Shown here: piece by piece, positions 27,522-37,662 of the stretch
How positions within the stretch are numbered: the first letter of the stretch is position 1
How the letters are laid out: each line of letters starts with the position of its first letter
NCBI GenBank assembly: GCA_029260075.1
Contig: JAJDDY010000018.1
Coordinates: forward strand, 1-64,000
Reading direction: 5' to 3'
Length of the DNA: 64,000 bases
Source of the DNA: Phycisphaerae bacterium
GTDB taxonomy: Bacteria; Planctomycetota; Phycisphaerae; UBA1845
Position numbers and translations under genes: made by a program
Notes under the pieces: generated by a model
What the model saw: only the letters and a program-made list of their open reading frames with translations
Told to the model about the DNA's origin: nothing
The model's database searches: none

Positions 27522-28499
27522 ATGATCCAGTGTTTGTACACGATAGCTCGCAACACGTTCGTCGAAACCATTCGCCAGCCGATCTACGGGGTCATTTTGC
27601 TCGCCACCGCCGTCATGCTGGTCCTTAATGTGTCCCTGGCCGCCTTCACGCTGGGCGATGACGGCAAGATTTTGCTGGACCTCGGTCTCTCTACGTTGCT
27701 GATGAGCGGTTTGTTCTTATCCGTATTCAGCGCCGCCGGTGTCCTCAGCCGCGAGATCGATAACAAGACGGTACTGACGGTCGTATCCAAACCGGTGAGT
27801 CGAACGGTGTTCGTGCTCGGCAAGTTCGCCGGCCTGCTCGTCGCCGCTGTCTTGGCCTTCTACCTGACGTCGCTCATCTTCATCCTTTCCGTCAGACACG
27901 GCGTCTTGGAAAACTCCTCCGACCCTTGGGACTACCCCGTCATTCTGCTCGGCATGGGCGCCCTGTGTACGTCGCTGGTCGTCGGGGGTTTTTGCAACTT
28001 CTTCTACCGATCCGGGTTTCTCACCACGGTGCTCGCCACCGTGACACCACTCATGACGCTCGCGGTGCTGGTGATCGGCAAATTCAACGAGCATTGGGAT
28101 GTAATCCCATTCGGCAGCAACTACGTCGGTGGACAGATCATCATCGCGACCTTCCTCGTACTGCTTGCGGTAATCACCACGACGGCCGTGGCGGTGGCTG
28201 CCTCTACGCGGTTCGGCCAACTGGCCACGTTGGTAATCTGCACGATGTTCCTTTGCGTGGGGATTACGTCGGACTACGCCTTCGGGCAATACGAGGAGTC
28301 GTCGACGCTGGCGTCGGCGGTATACCACTTCGTCCCGAATCTCGGGCCGTTCTGGGTGATCGACGGACTCCAAGCGGCGACGGAACAGAGCGTAGTTACT
28401 GGCAAATATCTTCTGTTGGTTACGGGCTATGCTGCACTAATCACTACGGGCGTCCTTGGCCTCGCCGTCGCCATGTTTCAACGACGGGAGGTCGGCTGA
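27522..28499 (+). CDS. ABC-2 type transporter permease, divergent paralogue
   Basis: A 325-residue membrane protein with six membrane segments, for example VILLATAVMLVLNVSLAAFTL, FAGLLVAAVLAFYLTSLIFI and YAALITTGVLGLAVAMF. EIDNKTVLTVVSKPVSRTVF is the coupling helix region typical of ABC-2 permeases and matches DEFVHRQIFLVMTKPVARWQ of the permease at 20183. It is transcribed away from the SPFH operon across a 186-base region and has no ATPase gene next to it on its own strand. It may share the ATPase of that operon. Confidence 0.82.
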   Translation: MIQCLYTIARNTFVETIRQPIYGVILLATAVMLVLNVSLAAFTLGDDGKILLDLGLSTLLMSGLFLSVFSAAGVLSREIDNKTVLTVVSKPVSRTVFVLGKFAGLLVAAVLAFYLTSLIFILSVRHGVLENSSDPWDYPVILLGMGALCTSLVVGGFCNFFYRSGFLTTVLATVTPLMTLAVLVIGKFNEHWDVIPFGSNYVGGQIIIATFLVLLAVITTTAVAVAASTRFGQLATLVICTMFLCVGITSDYAFGQYEESSTLASAVYHFVPNLGPFWVIDGLQAATEQSVVTGKYLLLVTGYAALITTGVLGLAVAMFQRREVG

Positions 28500-28558
28500 C
28501 GCCCGATAGACCCGCCCTTTCCGGATAAGCAGATTCAAGAATTCACGGAGACCATATT

Positions 28559-30061
28559 ATGAATCGCAATCGTCGCTGGCCCGCTTTCGCTTTGACCGCT
28601 GCTGCAGTCCTGTCCGCGTCGTCCGTCGTCGCCGCGCCGTTGTTGACGTTTGAAATCACCCTCGACCCGAAGTTTCAGAAAAGGCCCTATTCGGGTCGGG
28701 TCTATGTAGTCCTGACCACGGCCCCGACGCGCGAGCCCCGCATGCACCTCGGGAACTGGATGCACGCGCCTCAGGTGTTTTCCCGTGACGTGTCCGGCCT
28801 GCAACCCGGCGTAGCGGTGTCCCTCGGCGCCGACGCCTTGGCCTACCCCTTCGCGCTCAAGGACCTTCCGGCTGGAGAATACCGCATCCAGGGTATCGCA
28901 CGGCGCAATCTAGACAGCCCGCTTCCGGGCCGCAGCGCGGGCGACCTGATCAGTGCCGTACACAAAGTTCACATCGCCCCGGAATCCGACGCCGTCATCT
29001 CTTTGCACCTGAATCGAATGGTCGAGCCGAATCCGTTCGTGGAAACGGAGTCGATCAAGCTCGCCGAGATGACGAGCGTGGCGCTGTCCAAGTTTCATGG
29101 CCGCGATGTAAAGATTCGCGCCGGTGTCGCCCTTCCCGAAGGCTGGAAAGACGAGCCAGCCAGGAAGTATCCTGTCCTCTATATGATCCCCGGGTTCTCG
29201 GGCGATCATCAGATGATCCGGATGTTCCAGCGTCTCAACAATACAGGGCAACCGGGTGCCGGTGTCATTCTGGTTGTGCCGGACCCCAGTTGCTTCCGCG
29301 GCCACAGTGTGTTTGCCGATTCCGAGAACAACGGGCCTTGGGGATGGGCATTGCTTCACGAGCTGATTCCGGAAATCGAGCGCCGATTCCATGGGACGGA
29401 GTCGGGTGATCATCGCTACGTTATGGGTGTGTCGTCCGGCGGTTGGAGTAGTCTTTGGTTGCAGATTACCTATCCGGAGTCGTTCAATGGCTGTTGGTCA
29501 CACACACCGGACCCGGTCGACTTCCGTGATTTTCAAGGTATCAATCTCTATGAAAACGACGCCAACATGTACACAGACGGGAACGGGGTTCGTCGACCGG
29601 TCATCCAACGCGCCGGGCAAACGCTCATGTATTACGAAGACTTCATCCGAATGGAACATGCGATGGGTCCGGGCGGTCAGATCCACTCGTTTGAAGCGGT
29701 GTTCAGTCAGCGAAGCATGGGGGGCATTCCCGTCCCGATGTTCGACCCGAGGACCGGGCGCGTGAACACGCGCGTCGCACGCACGTGGGAACCCTTCGAC
29801 ATTCGCCTCGTTCTAGAGGAAAACTGGGACGAGCTCGGTCCAAAACTCGTGGACAAGCTTCACATCTACGGCGGTCGGCTCGACGCATTCTTGCTAGACG
29901 GGGCTGTTGATCTACTGAAAGAATCACTCACAAAGCTCGGCAGCAATGCGGAAATCATGGTGATCGAAGACATGGGGCACGGACTATACCAACCGGCCAT
30001 AAAGACGATGTTCGAAACCATTCGCACGAACTTCGACCGTGAGCATGGTGACGGCGGCTGA
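28559..30061 (+). CDS. Secreted esterase of the putative-esterase (esterase D/enterochelin esterase-like) family
   Basis: A 500-residue exported alpha/beta hydrolase. A signal peptide (AFALTAAAVLSASSVVAAP) follows an ATG with CGGAGA upstream. Residues 25-140 form a beta domain, and the catalytic domain follows. The nucleophile elbow is MGVSSGGW with serine 292. The likely acid is in GGRLDAFLLDGAV and the histidine is in EDMGHGLYQ, in the right order for a triad. YPVLYMIPGFSGDHQMIRM carries the oxyanion loop. The substrate is unknown; relatives act on carbohydrate esters or siderophores. The stop is 15 bases from the convergent glycosyltransferase gene. Confidence 0.85.
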   Translation: MNRNRRWPAFALTAAAVLSASSVVAAPLLTFEITLDPKFQKRPYSGRVYVVLTTAPTREPRMHLGNWMHAPQVFSRDVSGLQPGVAVSLGADALAYPFALKDLPAGEYRIQGIARRNLDSPLPGRSAGDLISAVHKVHIAPESDAVISLHLNRMVEPNPFVETESIKLAEMTSVALSKFHGRDVKIRAGVALPEGWKDEPARKYPVLYMIPGFSGDHQMIRMFQRLNNTGQPGAGVILVVPDPSCFRGHSVFADSENNGPWGWALLHELIPEIERRFHGTESGDHRYVMGVSSGGWSSLWLQITYPESFNGCWSHTPDPVDFRDFQGINLYENDANMYTDGNGVRRPVIQRAGQTLMYYEDFIRMEHAMGPGGQIHSFEAVFSQRSMGGIPVPMFDPRTGRVNTRVARTWEPFDIRLVLEENWDELGPKLVDKLHIYGGRLDAFLLDGAVDLLKESLTKLGSNAEIMVIEDMGHGLYQPAIKTMFETIRTNFDREHGDGG

Positions 30062-30076
30062 GTCAGTACGGCGAAA

Positions 30077-31777
30077 CTACCGTTCCTCGAGCGTCGCGAT
30101 CCATCCCATATCAGCAGCAGGTTTGCCACTTGCGTGTGGTTTGAAACGCCGCACAAGCACGCGGACGGACTCACCATACCGCGACTGCCCCACCCGTGTG
30201 CTATGCACGAACACATCTCCGTCCTCAAGTTCATTGATCCAGGGGTCGGGATTCGACAGAAGTTCTTCGTGCTTGGCTGCGAAGACCAACATCTCGTCGG
30301 GAAAGTGCCACACCAGGCACGGTAACACGCCCGCGCGAACATCATTGATCACCGCCCGCTTCGCTCCCTTCAAGAACGGGGCTACTCGAACCGTCTTGTC
30401 GAACTTCCGGCGGTATCGCGCCACGCGCTGCGTTCCTGAGAAGACGAATAGTACGGACATCATTCCTAGCAGAACGACGCGGCCATATCCAGGTACAATT
30501 CGAGCCGCCATAACCGGTAGGAACGCAAGAAACGGGCAAACCATGGACAAATACCTCGGGGCCATGGCATGTAGCGGGCTCTGATACGTCAGGTATAGCG
30601 CGATGTTGGTACCGGCGGTGGCCACCAGAAAGAAGAGCACGTACAGTTCCCACTTGTCCGTCCGGGTCTCCACACGTCGACTACGTCGAAAACGCCGCAC
30701 AACCATCGGCACCAGCGACGCCAACACCGCCAGCACGGTCGCACCCAAAGCGATATTGCGGGCGGCGGGTCGCGCGGCACGATCCAAGCCATTGATGTCG
30801 AACCCGAACGACATATACTGCGTCGTCACTCGGTCGAGGCGCTTTTGGAACTGCTCAGGACCGCGCGGGTTCCTTGACACCTGCAAACGGGCACGCGGAA
30901 TCGATTCGTGAAAGCGTGGATGGAGCGTAACAAATACGACGCAGCCGGCAAGAAGACAACCCCACACCGTGATCAGGCGCCTACGCTCCCACCGCATCAG
31001 TCGCCACGCCACCAACAAGGCGCCAGCAAGACCGATCAAGCCAAAGTGAAAGTGCGTTAGCAAGCCCGCCGATGTGATCGCAACCAAGACGACATACGGT
31101 CGCCTGCCCCTGGGCGCTTCGGCATTGGTATGTCGCAACAGCTGAGCAACGAACAAGATTGTCCAGAGCGCCAAAAGATCGTAGTGACGCGCCTCGAGCG
31201 TGCTCCCGATGACCGCCGGACTCACACACCACAGTAGCGCCACAATGCCTGCAGCGACCGAATCTCGAAGCACAGTTCGGGCCAAGAAGAACAACGCCAC
31301 GCACGCAATCGTGACGACGAGAACGTTGAGCGCCGGTCCCGTCCACGTGTGTACGCCGAACATCAACGACCACAAATTGAGCAACCAGAAATACAGTGGA
31401 GGGTGGATATCGCCTGCGGCCAGGGAATCGTTGATCTGACCGAAGCACACACCTTCGTGCGGCTGGAGCAGTTGTTTCCATTCCCGCGCCTCGACCCAAG
31501 TGCCATACGGCGCGCGACGCTCGTGATTTGCTGCGCCGTACTCATCCTTGTTGCATGACGCCAACAGATAGGAAATAGCCTCGTCATGGTAGATTAACCA
31601 CTTCGCTGATACGGCCGACACCCGCAACGCGCCGCCCACTGCGATGGCCAACAGCAAGAGTATCCATGCGGCGCGCGACACGCGTACCGGCGCTGCGCTC
31701 TTGGGAGAGGAATCGATTCGTTCGACGGGATCCGCACTGCGGCCCGCGGTGCGCGATTGTCTTCTTCGCCTAGTCAT
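30077..31777 (-). CDS. GT-C type membrane glycosyltransferase (ArnT/PMT-like), copy 1
   Basis: A 566-residue polytopic protein with about eleven membrane segments. The first extracytoplasmic loop holds the acidic pair expected for lipid-phosphate-sugar-dependent GT-C enzymes (WLIYHDEAISYLLASCNK), followed by QINDSLAAGDIHPPLYFWLL, a typical HPPLYF motif. RHYDLLALWTILFVAQLLR is characteristic of the dolichyl-phosphate-mannose-mannosyltransferase-like group. It is a tandem paralogue of the gene at 31810, with 32 bases between them. Donor and acceptor are unknown. The last 40 residues after the final membrane segments are soluble and extracytoplasmic. Confidence 0.8.
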   Translation of the reverse strand: MTRRRRQSRTAGRSADPVERIDSSPKSAAPVRVSRAAWILLLLAIAVGGALRVSAVSAKWLIYHDEAISYLLASCNKDEYGAANHERRAPYGTWVEAREWKQLLQPHEGVCFGQINDSLAAGDIHPPLYFWLLNLWSLMFGVHTWTGPALNVLVVTIACVALFFLARTVLRDSVAAGIVALLWCVSPAVIGSTLEARHYDLLALWTILFVAQLLRHTNAEAPRGRRPYVVLVAITSAGLLTHFHFGLIGLAGALLVAWRLMRWERRRLITVWGCLLAGCVVFVTLHPRFHESIPRARLQVSRNPRGPEQFQKRLDRVTTQYMSFGFDINGLDRAARPAARNIALGATVLAVLASLVPMVVRRFRRSRRVETRTDKWELYVLFFLVATAGTNIALYLTYQSPLHAMAPRYLSMVCPFLAFLPVMAARIVPGYGRVVLLGMMSVLFVFSGTQRVARYRRKFDKTVRVAPFLKGAKRAVINDVRAGVLPCLVWHFPDEMLVFAAKHEELLSNPDPWINELEDGDVFVHSTRVGQSRYGESVRVLVRRFKPHASGKPAADMGWIATLEER

Positions 31778-31809
31778 GGTCTATACAATGGTTCGACACG
31801 TCTGACGGA

Positions 31810-33504
31810 TCAATGCCGGCCCCCTACTTCCTGAAGAAGCTCCGCTCGAGTCGATCCCCACAGTGGTTGTCTGACTACTTCGCGCCGGTACCTTGGCGAC
31901 CACACATTGGCGATGCTGGGCTGCGCCCACCGACGCCGCGTCCAGTCACTGAGGTACAGAGCGTTGGATCGAACGACGCCAACTTCTTCAGGATGTTTGA
32001 GCAGGTAATTCGGATCCGCAGCCAATATCATAGCTTCATCTGGAAGGTGCCAAATAATTCGTGGGAAAATGTCTCGGCGCACGTCGTCGACAACGATACG
32101 CTCGACCGTTGCGAGCAGGGGCTGAGGATTCCAAAGTGTACGGTGCAGTTCGCGATAGCCGCCCACGTATTGCACACCATCAAACATTACCCAACCCGCT
32201 ACACCGATCAAGAATACGACGCCCAACCGGCCGGTTCGGCGCGCAAACAACACCGGCACGAACGCGAGGAACGGCCAGACGGTACATGGGTACTTCGCCT
32301 GCATCGCGTGCCGCGGACTGATGAACATGAGATAAAGAAATATGTTGGTAGCAGCCGTCCATAACAAGAAATAGAGAATCTGCAGATCCCCCAAGTGCGT
32401 GGTAAGCCAAATCGTAGCGTCGCGGCGCCGGGCAAGCCATGAATGAACCAGAATGGTTAGAAGAAGACACCCGACGCCCACCATAATCACGTTTGTGACC
32501 TTTCCGTTCCGAGCGGTCCGCACGTCCGCATAATCATGGAAGAAGCCAGCATACCGCGCCAACACCGTATCGATACGATAACCCAGTTCCCTCCCGTCCG
32601 GCATCAACGCTTGCCTCCCGCTAGTACCGCGCCGGATAACATTGTAGCATCTCGGAAATAACGCCGGCAACGCCAAGCAACCCAATCCGATCACAAGACA
32701 AACCGAAAGATCACGTCGGCGATGGCCCCGTTCCGATCGGGGACACAACAACAGGAACACCAAGCACCCCACGACGACGGGGGCGAAATGAAAGTGCGTT
32801 AACATCCCAGCGGCCGCCGTCGCGGCGAGAAGAACATACCGCCCTCGCCCGATCGGTCCCGAGCGATCTCGTAGGGCTATGACTTGCCAGACCAGCAGTA
32901 TGGTACACAGTGCGAGTAGTTCATACGGCCGCGCCTCAAGTGCAGACGGTATGACGGTCGGACTGAAACTCCACAACAACGCCACAACCGCAGCCAACAC
33001 TGAGTTTCGCAATACACAGCGCGCGAGACCAAACAGCGCAAGCGTTGATAGGAACGCGATCGGCACGTTGATCAGAGGGCCACTCCAAACCTCCACACCC
33101 AATGCGAGCACACCTATGTGCAGAAACCAGAAGTACAACGGCGGGTGTTTGTCATTACCGGCCAAGTCGCGACTAATCGTGGCGAGGCAGAAGTTCCGCT
33201 CAGCTCTGAAGAACCGCTTCCATTCGGCCACGGGAACCCAAGTGCCGTACGGAGATGCCCTGTCGCGCACCATACGAGCGTAACTTCCCTGATGGCCGGT
33301 AGCGGCCAGATATGAGATACCCTCATCCCGCTGAATCACTCGCTTGCCATTAATGGCCAGAAGACGAAGTGACGCGCCTCCAATGAGGGCGACGCCAAGA
33401 ATCAGCACCGTCCAAACGCGCGCGCGGACGAGGAATGCCGGCCACGAACGAGATGGCGTCGCCGAACTCGCCGCTCCACGCGTCCGGTCTTTCGGCGCGG
33501 TCAC
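31810..33504 (-). CDS. GT-C type membrane glycosyltransferase (ArnT/PMT-like), copy 2
   Basis: A 564-residue tandem paralogue of the downstream gene, with the same landmarks: RVIQRDEGISYLAATGHQGS, then DLAGNDKHPPLYFWFLHIGV, then ALEARPYELLALCTILLVWQ. The GTG start overlaps the dapB stop (GTGA), so translation is coupled to dapB, an unexpected partner. The C-terminal domain with PDEAMILAADPNYLLKHPEE corresponds to PDEMLVFAAKHEELLSNPDP in copy 1. The two copies have diverged widely elsewhere, so the duplication is old. Confidence 0.8.
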   Translation of the reverse strand: MTAPKDRTRGAASSATPSRSWPAFLVRARVWTVLILGVALIGGASLRLLAINGKRVIQRDEGISYLAATGHQGSYARMVRDRASPYGTWVPVAEWKRFFRAERNFCLATISRDLAGNDKHPPLYFWFLHIGVLALGVEVWSGPLINVPIAFLSTLALFGLARCVLRNSVLAAVVALLWSFSPTVIPSALEARPYELLALCTILLVWQVIALRDRSGPIGRGRYVLLAATAAAGMLTHFHFAPVVVGCLVFLLLCPRSERGHRRRDLSVCLVIGLGCLALPALFPRCYNVIRRGTSGRQALMPDGRELGYRIDTVLARYAGFFHDYADVRTARNGKVTNVIMVGVGCLLLTILVHSWLARRRDATIWLTTHLGDLQILYFLLWTAATNIFLYLMFISPRHAMQAKYPCTVWPFLAFVPVLFARRTGRLGVVFLIGVAGWVMFDGVQYVGGYRELHRTLWNPQPLLATVERIVVDDVRRDIFPRIIWHLPDEAMILAADPNYLLKHPEEVGVVRSNALYLSDWTRRRWAQPSIANVWSPRYRREVVRQPLWGSTRAELLQEVGGRH

Positions 33505-34295
33505 GCGTTATCCCCGGACTCACCTAAGACGTCGGCCATGGCGTACAGGCCCGGAAGTCGATCAATCACCCAACTCGCCGCCCGTAGCGCGCCCGCGGCG
33601 AATGTCTTACGTGAATGGGCCGTGTGGCGCAGGGTAATGGTTTCACCCGGTCCAGAAAAATGGACTTCGTGTTGACCGACGACCTCTCCCATTCGAACCG
33701 AGTGTATTCCGATTTGCCCTGCGACGCGCGGACCCGAGTCACACGACCGACCCAACACGTTGCATTGCGCGCCGGCTACGCCCCGCGCATCGGCGATCGC
33801 GCCGGCCAGTACATAGGCCGTACCGCTCGGGGCGTCGACCTTATGTCGGTGGTGCGTCTCGACGATTTCCACGTCGTACGCGTCGCCAAGCTGTTGCGTA
33901 ATCTTGCGGAGGGCGCTCAACACCGCCTGAATGCCGACGCCACAGTTCGGAGCGCGAACGATCGGGATAGATTTGGCCGTGTCCTCGATCCGTACCAGCT
34001 GCTCGGCACTATGGCCTGTCGCCCCGATGATCATGGGAACGCGGTGCGCGGCGCACACTTCAAGCCACACCATCGTTCCATTCGCGTCGGTGAAGTCGAT
34101 CAAGACGTCGGCGGTATCGTGGAGCGAATCGACCACGGCCACGTCAGCCTCACCAACGCGAACGGTCGAGCCCGCGGCCGCTGCACTCGGCAGGGCCAGC
34201 GCCGCCGCGATGATGAAGCGATCGTCGCGCGCCGCGCAGTCGAGAACGCATCGCCCCATACGGCCGGTAGCGCCGGCGACGGCCAATCGGATCAT
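33501..34295 (-). CDS. dapB: 4-hydroxy-tetrahydrodipicolinate reductase
   Basis: A 264-residue enzyme of the lysine/diaminopimelate pathway. The nucleotide-binding motif [13 protein letters not shown] is at the N-terminus, and the catalytic signature [18 protein letters not shown] is intact, with the histidine pair and the lysine. [16 protein letters not shown] and [12 protein letters not shown] match the family. The ATG overlaps the thrC stop (ATGA), and its own stop overlaps the start of the glycosyltransferase gene (GTGA). Diaminopimelate is also a peptidoglycan precursor, which gives a loose link to envelope functions in the same operon. Confidence 0.96.
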   Translation of the reverse strand: MIRLAVAGATGRMGRCVLDCAARDDRFIIAAALALPSAAAAGSTVRVGEADVAVVDSLHDTADVLIDFTDANGTMVWLEVCAAHRVPMIIGATGHSAEQLVRIEDTAKSIPIVRAPNCGVGIQAVLSALRKITQQLGDAYDVEIVETHHRHKVDAPSGTAYVLAGAIADARGVAGAQCNVLGRSCDSGPRVAGQIGIHSVRMGEVVGQHEVHFSGPGETITLRHTAHSRKTFAAGALRAASWVIDRLPGLYAMADVLGESGDNA

Positions 34296-35845
34296 CCCTC
34301 GCCCCCCCGGTCGTGCGCGCATCCTTCGCCACCCCTCTTGCGCCCGTTGGCCCTAGCGCGCACGCTTGTGCGTGACTCCCTTCTCGCAACGCCCCGTTCA
34401 TTGAGATACGCGGCAATGGCGTCAATGTCGGCGGGCATTTGTACCGCCGGGTTGGCCAGGTGACGTGCCAGATCATTGGCACCGACTTGGTGATGGCTAG
34501 TGTGCGAATCCTCATCACTTGAATCCGTTCCCGCTCCTCGCCCTCCGGAACCCTTGGTGTGATAGTTCACCGTCGCATCAGGATCCTTGAGGCCATGGCC
34601 GGTCAAGATACAGACGACCGTCTCGGACGACCCGATCACACCTTCATCAAGAAGCACGCGCAGACCGGCCACGGAGGCACCGCTGGCTGGTTCGCACCCG
34701 AATCCGAATCGACCAACCAACGCCTTGCCTTCGAGAATGCAGTCGTCGGAAACGGCACGCACAACGCCGTTCATTACATCCAGACTTCGCAACGCCTTGA
34801 CCAAGTTGACCGGTCGGCCGATTTCGATCGCGCTCGCCACTGTATGCGCGCGCCGACCCTGCTCGTCCCACTGCCCGAAGTACGAATCGATCTTGCTGCG
34901 ATCAACGCGACCATCGCGAAACCGTATCCCATGCTCGTTGTACAGATCGAACAATGCGCTGGCGCCGTCGGCGTTGATCACGGCTAGGCGGGGTATGCGA
35001 TCGACCAAGCCCAGCTCGTACAGTTCCATGAACGCCTTGCCAAACGCGCTGGCGTTGCCCAAGTTGCCGCCGGGTACGACGATCCAATCGGGCACTGACC
35101 AACCCAGACCCTCCAGGACGCGATACATGATTGTCTTTTGGCCTTCGAGACGAAAAGGGTTGACGGAGTTGGCCAGGTACAAGTCGAGACCATCCGAGGA
35201 TTGCTGGACCAGTCGCATACACGCGTCGAAGTCGCCGTCTATTTGAATCGTCGTAGCCCCATAGTCCAGCGCTTGGGCGAGCTTACCCTTGGCGATTTTG
35301 CCCCCACCGACAAACACAACGGCCTCTATTGGTTGACCGGTCCGCGTAGACGTCAAGCCAGCCAACATCGCAAGCGACGCGCTGGTATTGCCGGTCGACG
35401 CACATGCGACGCGCGATCGATTCAGGCGGCGGGCCATGGTGAAAGCAGCCACCATGCCGTTGTCTTTGAAGCTACCGCTCGGATTGAAGCCTTCGTATTG
35501 CAGGAAGAGGTGGCCGGCGTCGACACCGATCTCGCGCGCGAGCAAGTCGGCTTGTTGGAGCGTGGTGCGCCCTTCGCCGACCGTCACGAGATCGTCGACG
35601 TCCGCGAAGGGCAGAAGGTCTCGAAACCGCCACACGCCACTCGCGTCGTGCGTACCGGCGGGCCCGCCGCTCGCGCCACGACGAGCGTCGAAGAACGAAA
35701 GCGAGTCGGGTGTGCAGGCACGCGACCAGTCATAACGGACGTCGACTAACGATGCGCACGACGGACAGGCGTACCGCACCTCATCCACGCCGAACGTCTG
35801 ACCGCAGTCGCCGTCAATACATTGTTGGTACGCAAGATCAGCCAT
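34292..35845 (-). CDS. thrC: Threonine synthase
   Basis: A 517-residue PLP enzyme making threonine from O-phosphohomoserine. The N-terminus has a zinc-ribbon-like motif with four cysteines ([10 protein letters not shown] and [16 protein letters not shown]), as in the long class of threonine synthases. The PLP-binding lysine is in [28 protein letters not shown] and [17 protein letters not shown] are the phosphate-binding loops. The C-terminus has a low-complexity part after [10 protein letters not shown] and ends in an arginine-rich tail ([20 protein letters not shown]) encoded by a dispersed repeat. The ATG giving [13 protein letters not shown] fits the family; 16 codons upstream do not. Confidence 0.95.
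   Translation of the reverse strand: MADLAYQQCIDGDCGQTFGVDEVRYACPSCASLVDVRYDWSRACTPDSLSFFDARRGASGGPAGTHDASGVWRFRDLLPFADVDDLVTVGEGRTTLQQADLLAREIGVDAGHLFLQYEGFNPSGSFKDNGMVAAFTMARRLNRSRVACASTGNTSASLAMLAGLTSTRTGQPIEAVVFVGGGKIAKGKLAQALDYGATTIQIDGDFDACMRLVQQSSDGLDLYLANSVNPFRLEGQKTIMYRVLEGLGWSVPDWIVVPGGNLGNASAFGKAFMELYELGLVDRIPRLAVINADGASALFDLYNEHGIRFRDGRVDRSKIDSYFGQWDEQGRRAHTVASAIEIGRPVNLVKALRSLDVMNGVVRAVSDDCILEGKALVGRFGFGCEPASGASVAGLRVLLDEGVIGSSETVVCILTGHGLKDPDATVNYHTKGSGGRGAGTDSSDEDSHTSHHQVGANDLARHLANPAVQMPADIDAIAAYLNERGVARRESRTSVRARANGRKRGGEGCAHDRGGEG
34365..34390. repeat. Short dispersed repeat inside the 3' end of thrC
   Basis: CTTGTGCGTGACTCCCTTCT then CGCAAC. It matches the unit GCTCGTGCGTGAATCCTTTC at 42327-42449 and 43063-43120 with a few changes. 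On the minus strand it encodes ARRESRTS, close to ARKDSRTS in the glycosyltransferase at 42377. Confidence 0.55.
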
Positions 35846-36195
35846 CGAACCCATGTTCGGCGGTTCGGTTGCCGGACGCAACCGAAATGCCAAAGATCAT
35901 TCCGCATACACGTGACCAGAATCGGTGGCACGCCCAGGGTCGGGCCGGTTGCATCCGCCATTCCCCACCATTTTCGCGGATGGCGCCCGCCCTACCCGTG
36001 CGGTTCGGGGAGACCAGCGGAAGTCTCGCGATTTCTGTGCATTTGACCTGACTCCCGGGCCAGCCTGCACGCGCCCTGCGACGTTCGCCCCTGGCCAACG
36101 TCCGAGAAGCCCGGCCAACTCAACTGACATTCGTGTTCGTTCGATAGAGCGTACATGGTCCCGGCCTCCCCGGCGAAACGAAGGCGGAAGTTCTC
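35846..36195. other. Divergent intergenic region
   Basis: Between thrC (minus) and the SprA-related gene (plus). CATCCGC (35952-35958) and GCGGATG (35976-35982) could form a seven-pair stem with a 17-base loop. No promoter or gene was recognised. Confidence 0.4.
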
Positions 36196-37098
36196 ATGAT
36201 CGGATCCGTTTCGAGCAACAGCATACTCTCTGCGGCGTTCGGCTTCGGCGCGGCGCCCAAGATCGGCGGCTCGCCGAAGAATTTTCCGGGGCAGATTAAC
36301 TCCGCTTCCGGTCAGTTCGGTGGTCAGGACCACGAGCAACCCGTCGACAAGGTGGAGCTATCCGACGCGGCGCAACGACTCGCTGCGATCGCCGAACAGG
36401 TCAACGGATCCACAAGCCTCAACTCGAGTGCGAACGCAGGAAGAATTCAAGGCGGCACCAACGGCTCAAGCACGAAGCCACAAGCGTCCGGACCATCGCA
36501 ATCGAATGGAACGGGAACCTTGGCTCCGGAGGACGAAGCTCAGGTCCGCAAGCTGCGCGAGCAGGACGCGGAGGTTCGTCGTCACGAGCAAGCCCATAAA
36601 GCTTCCGCCGGCCAGTACGCTTCGGGCGGACCGAGCTTCAAATTCGAGACCGGACCCGACGGACGCCAGTACGCCGTGTCGGGCGAGGTTCAAATCGACG
36701 CGTCACCGGTCAACGGTGACCCGCAGGCTACCGTAAGAAAAATGCAGCAGGTGCGCCGCGCTGCACTTGCACCGGGCAGCCCGTCGTCGCAGGATCGCGC
36801 CGTAGCGGCACAGGCCGCGCAGACGGAACAACAAGCACGGACGGAGGCGTCCCAGAAGACTCGCGATACGCAAGGAACGGTATCCGGCGGATCGTCTAGC
36901 GCGACGGTGGTGGGAGGCGCACAAACTGCCGACGCTACCGGCGGTCCGACAGCGGCCACAACGGATCAACCCGTCGGATTCGGCAGCAATCTCGGCGGCG
37001 AATCCTCCCGAGCATACGCCTCACAGGCTGCGGCGCTGACCCTTGCCAGCGGGAGCCCGAACCAGGGAAGTCGCTCGCTCCTCGATCTGATCGCATAG
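36196..37098 (+). CDS. SprA-related family protein with HExxH motif
   Basis: A 300-residue protein. The conserved core, about residues 118-215, reads [20 protein letters not shown], then [40 protein letters not shown] and [20 protein letters not shown]. This is the pattern of the SprA-related family of putative metalloproteases. HEQAH at residues 130-134 fits HExxH. Flanking regions are Ser/Gly/Gln/Ala-rich and probably unstructured. No classical signal peptide. Proteolytic activity is not demonstrated for the family as far as I know, so function is open. Confidence 0.78.
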   Translation: MIGSVSSNSILSAAFGFGAAPKIGGSPKNFPGQINSASGQFGGQDHEQPVDKVELSDAAQRLAAIAEQVNGSTSLNSSANAGRIQGGTNGSSTKPQASGPSQSNGTGTLAPEDEAQVRKLREQDAEVRRHEQAHKASAGQYASGGPSFKFETGPDGRQYAVSGEVQIDASPVNGDPQATVRKMQQVRRAALAPGSPSSQDRAVAAQAAQTEQQARTEASQKTRDTQGTVSGGSSSATVVGGAQTADATGGPTAATTDQPVGFGSNLGGESSRAYASQAAALTLASGSPNQGSRSLLDLIA

Positions 37099-37662
37099 TC
37101 CGAGTTTAGAAACGCGGCGACATATCTGACTGCACGCGATTGCAGCCACGGCCTAACCCCAGTGATGATGCGTATTTATTGCCTGGAGCAGTCGTATCCA
37201 ACGCGCGATCTAGTCAATAGCCGCACGTGTGACCGTGCTTTGCGGGGTGCATGACACTCTTGGCGGCATGCGAATCATCGACGAACCTGTGCGCGATTCA
37301 GTCCGCGCCGTAGTTTCTGTCAAAGCCCGAAGCGCAGGCTAGTGCGTCGTCACGCTTGCTTTTGCGGGCATGCCCGAATTGACGGCGACCACCAAACCGA
37401 GCCGCGACCGTGAGGGAGTGTGTTCAGGCATTCGCCACCGGCTTTCGAACGTCCGCTTCGTTACGGGCGCGGCTCGGTAAACCCTTCAATCGATGTGTGA
37501 CAAAGCACTAGCGGATCCTAACACGCTTGATGGACCACCCAAGATCCGGCGCTGGCGCTTCGGCCTCTGAAAGCTGCCCGCCGACGGTGTTACGCACCCT
37601 GGCCGCCGCACCACGAACGATCACGATAGCCAACACCGGCCAGTGTGGTATAATGCCGCGCG
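37099..37662. other. Intergenic region with a complete dispersed repeat
   Basis: Between the SprA-related gene and the SRAP gene. The right half contains the repeat at 37338-37512. TATAAT at about 37650, 13 bases before the SRAP ATG, resembles a -10 box, which would imply a very short leader. Confidence 0.4.
37338..37512. repeat. Dispersed palindromic repeat, complete copy
   Basis: Begins GCTAGTGCGTCGTCACGCTT and ends TCGATGTGTGACAAAGCACT followed by AGC. Cores are CCGAGCCGCGACCGTGAGGG and TTACGGGCGCGGCTCGGTAA, in inverted orientation. It is the same element as at 15451, reversed. Confidence 0.7.
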
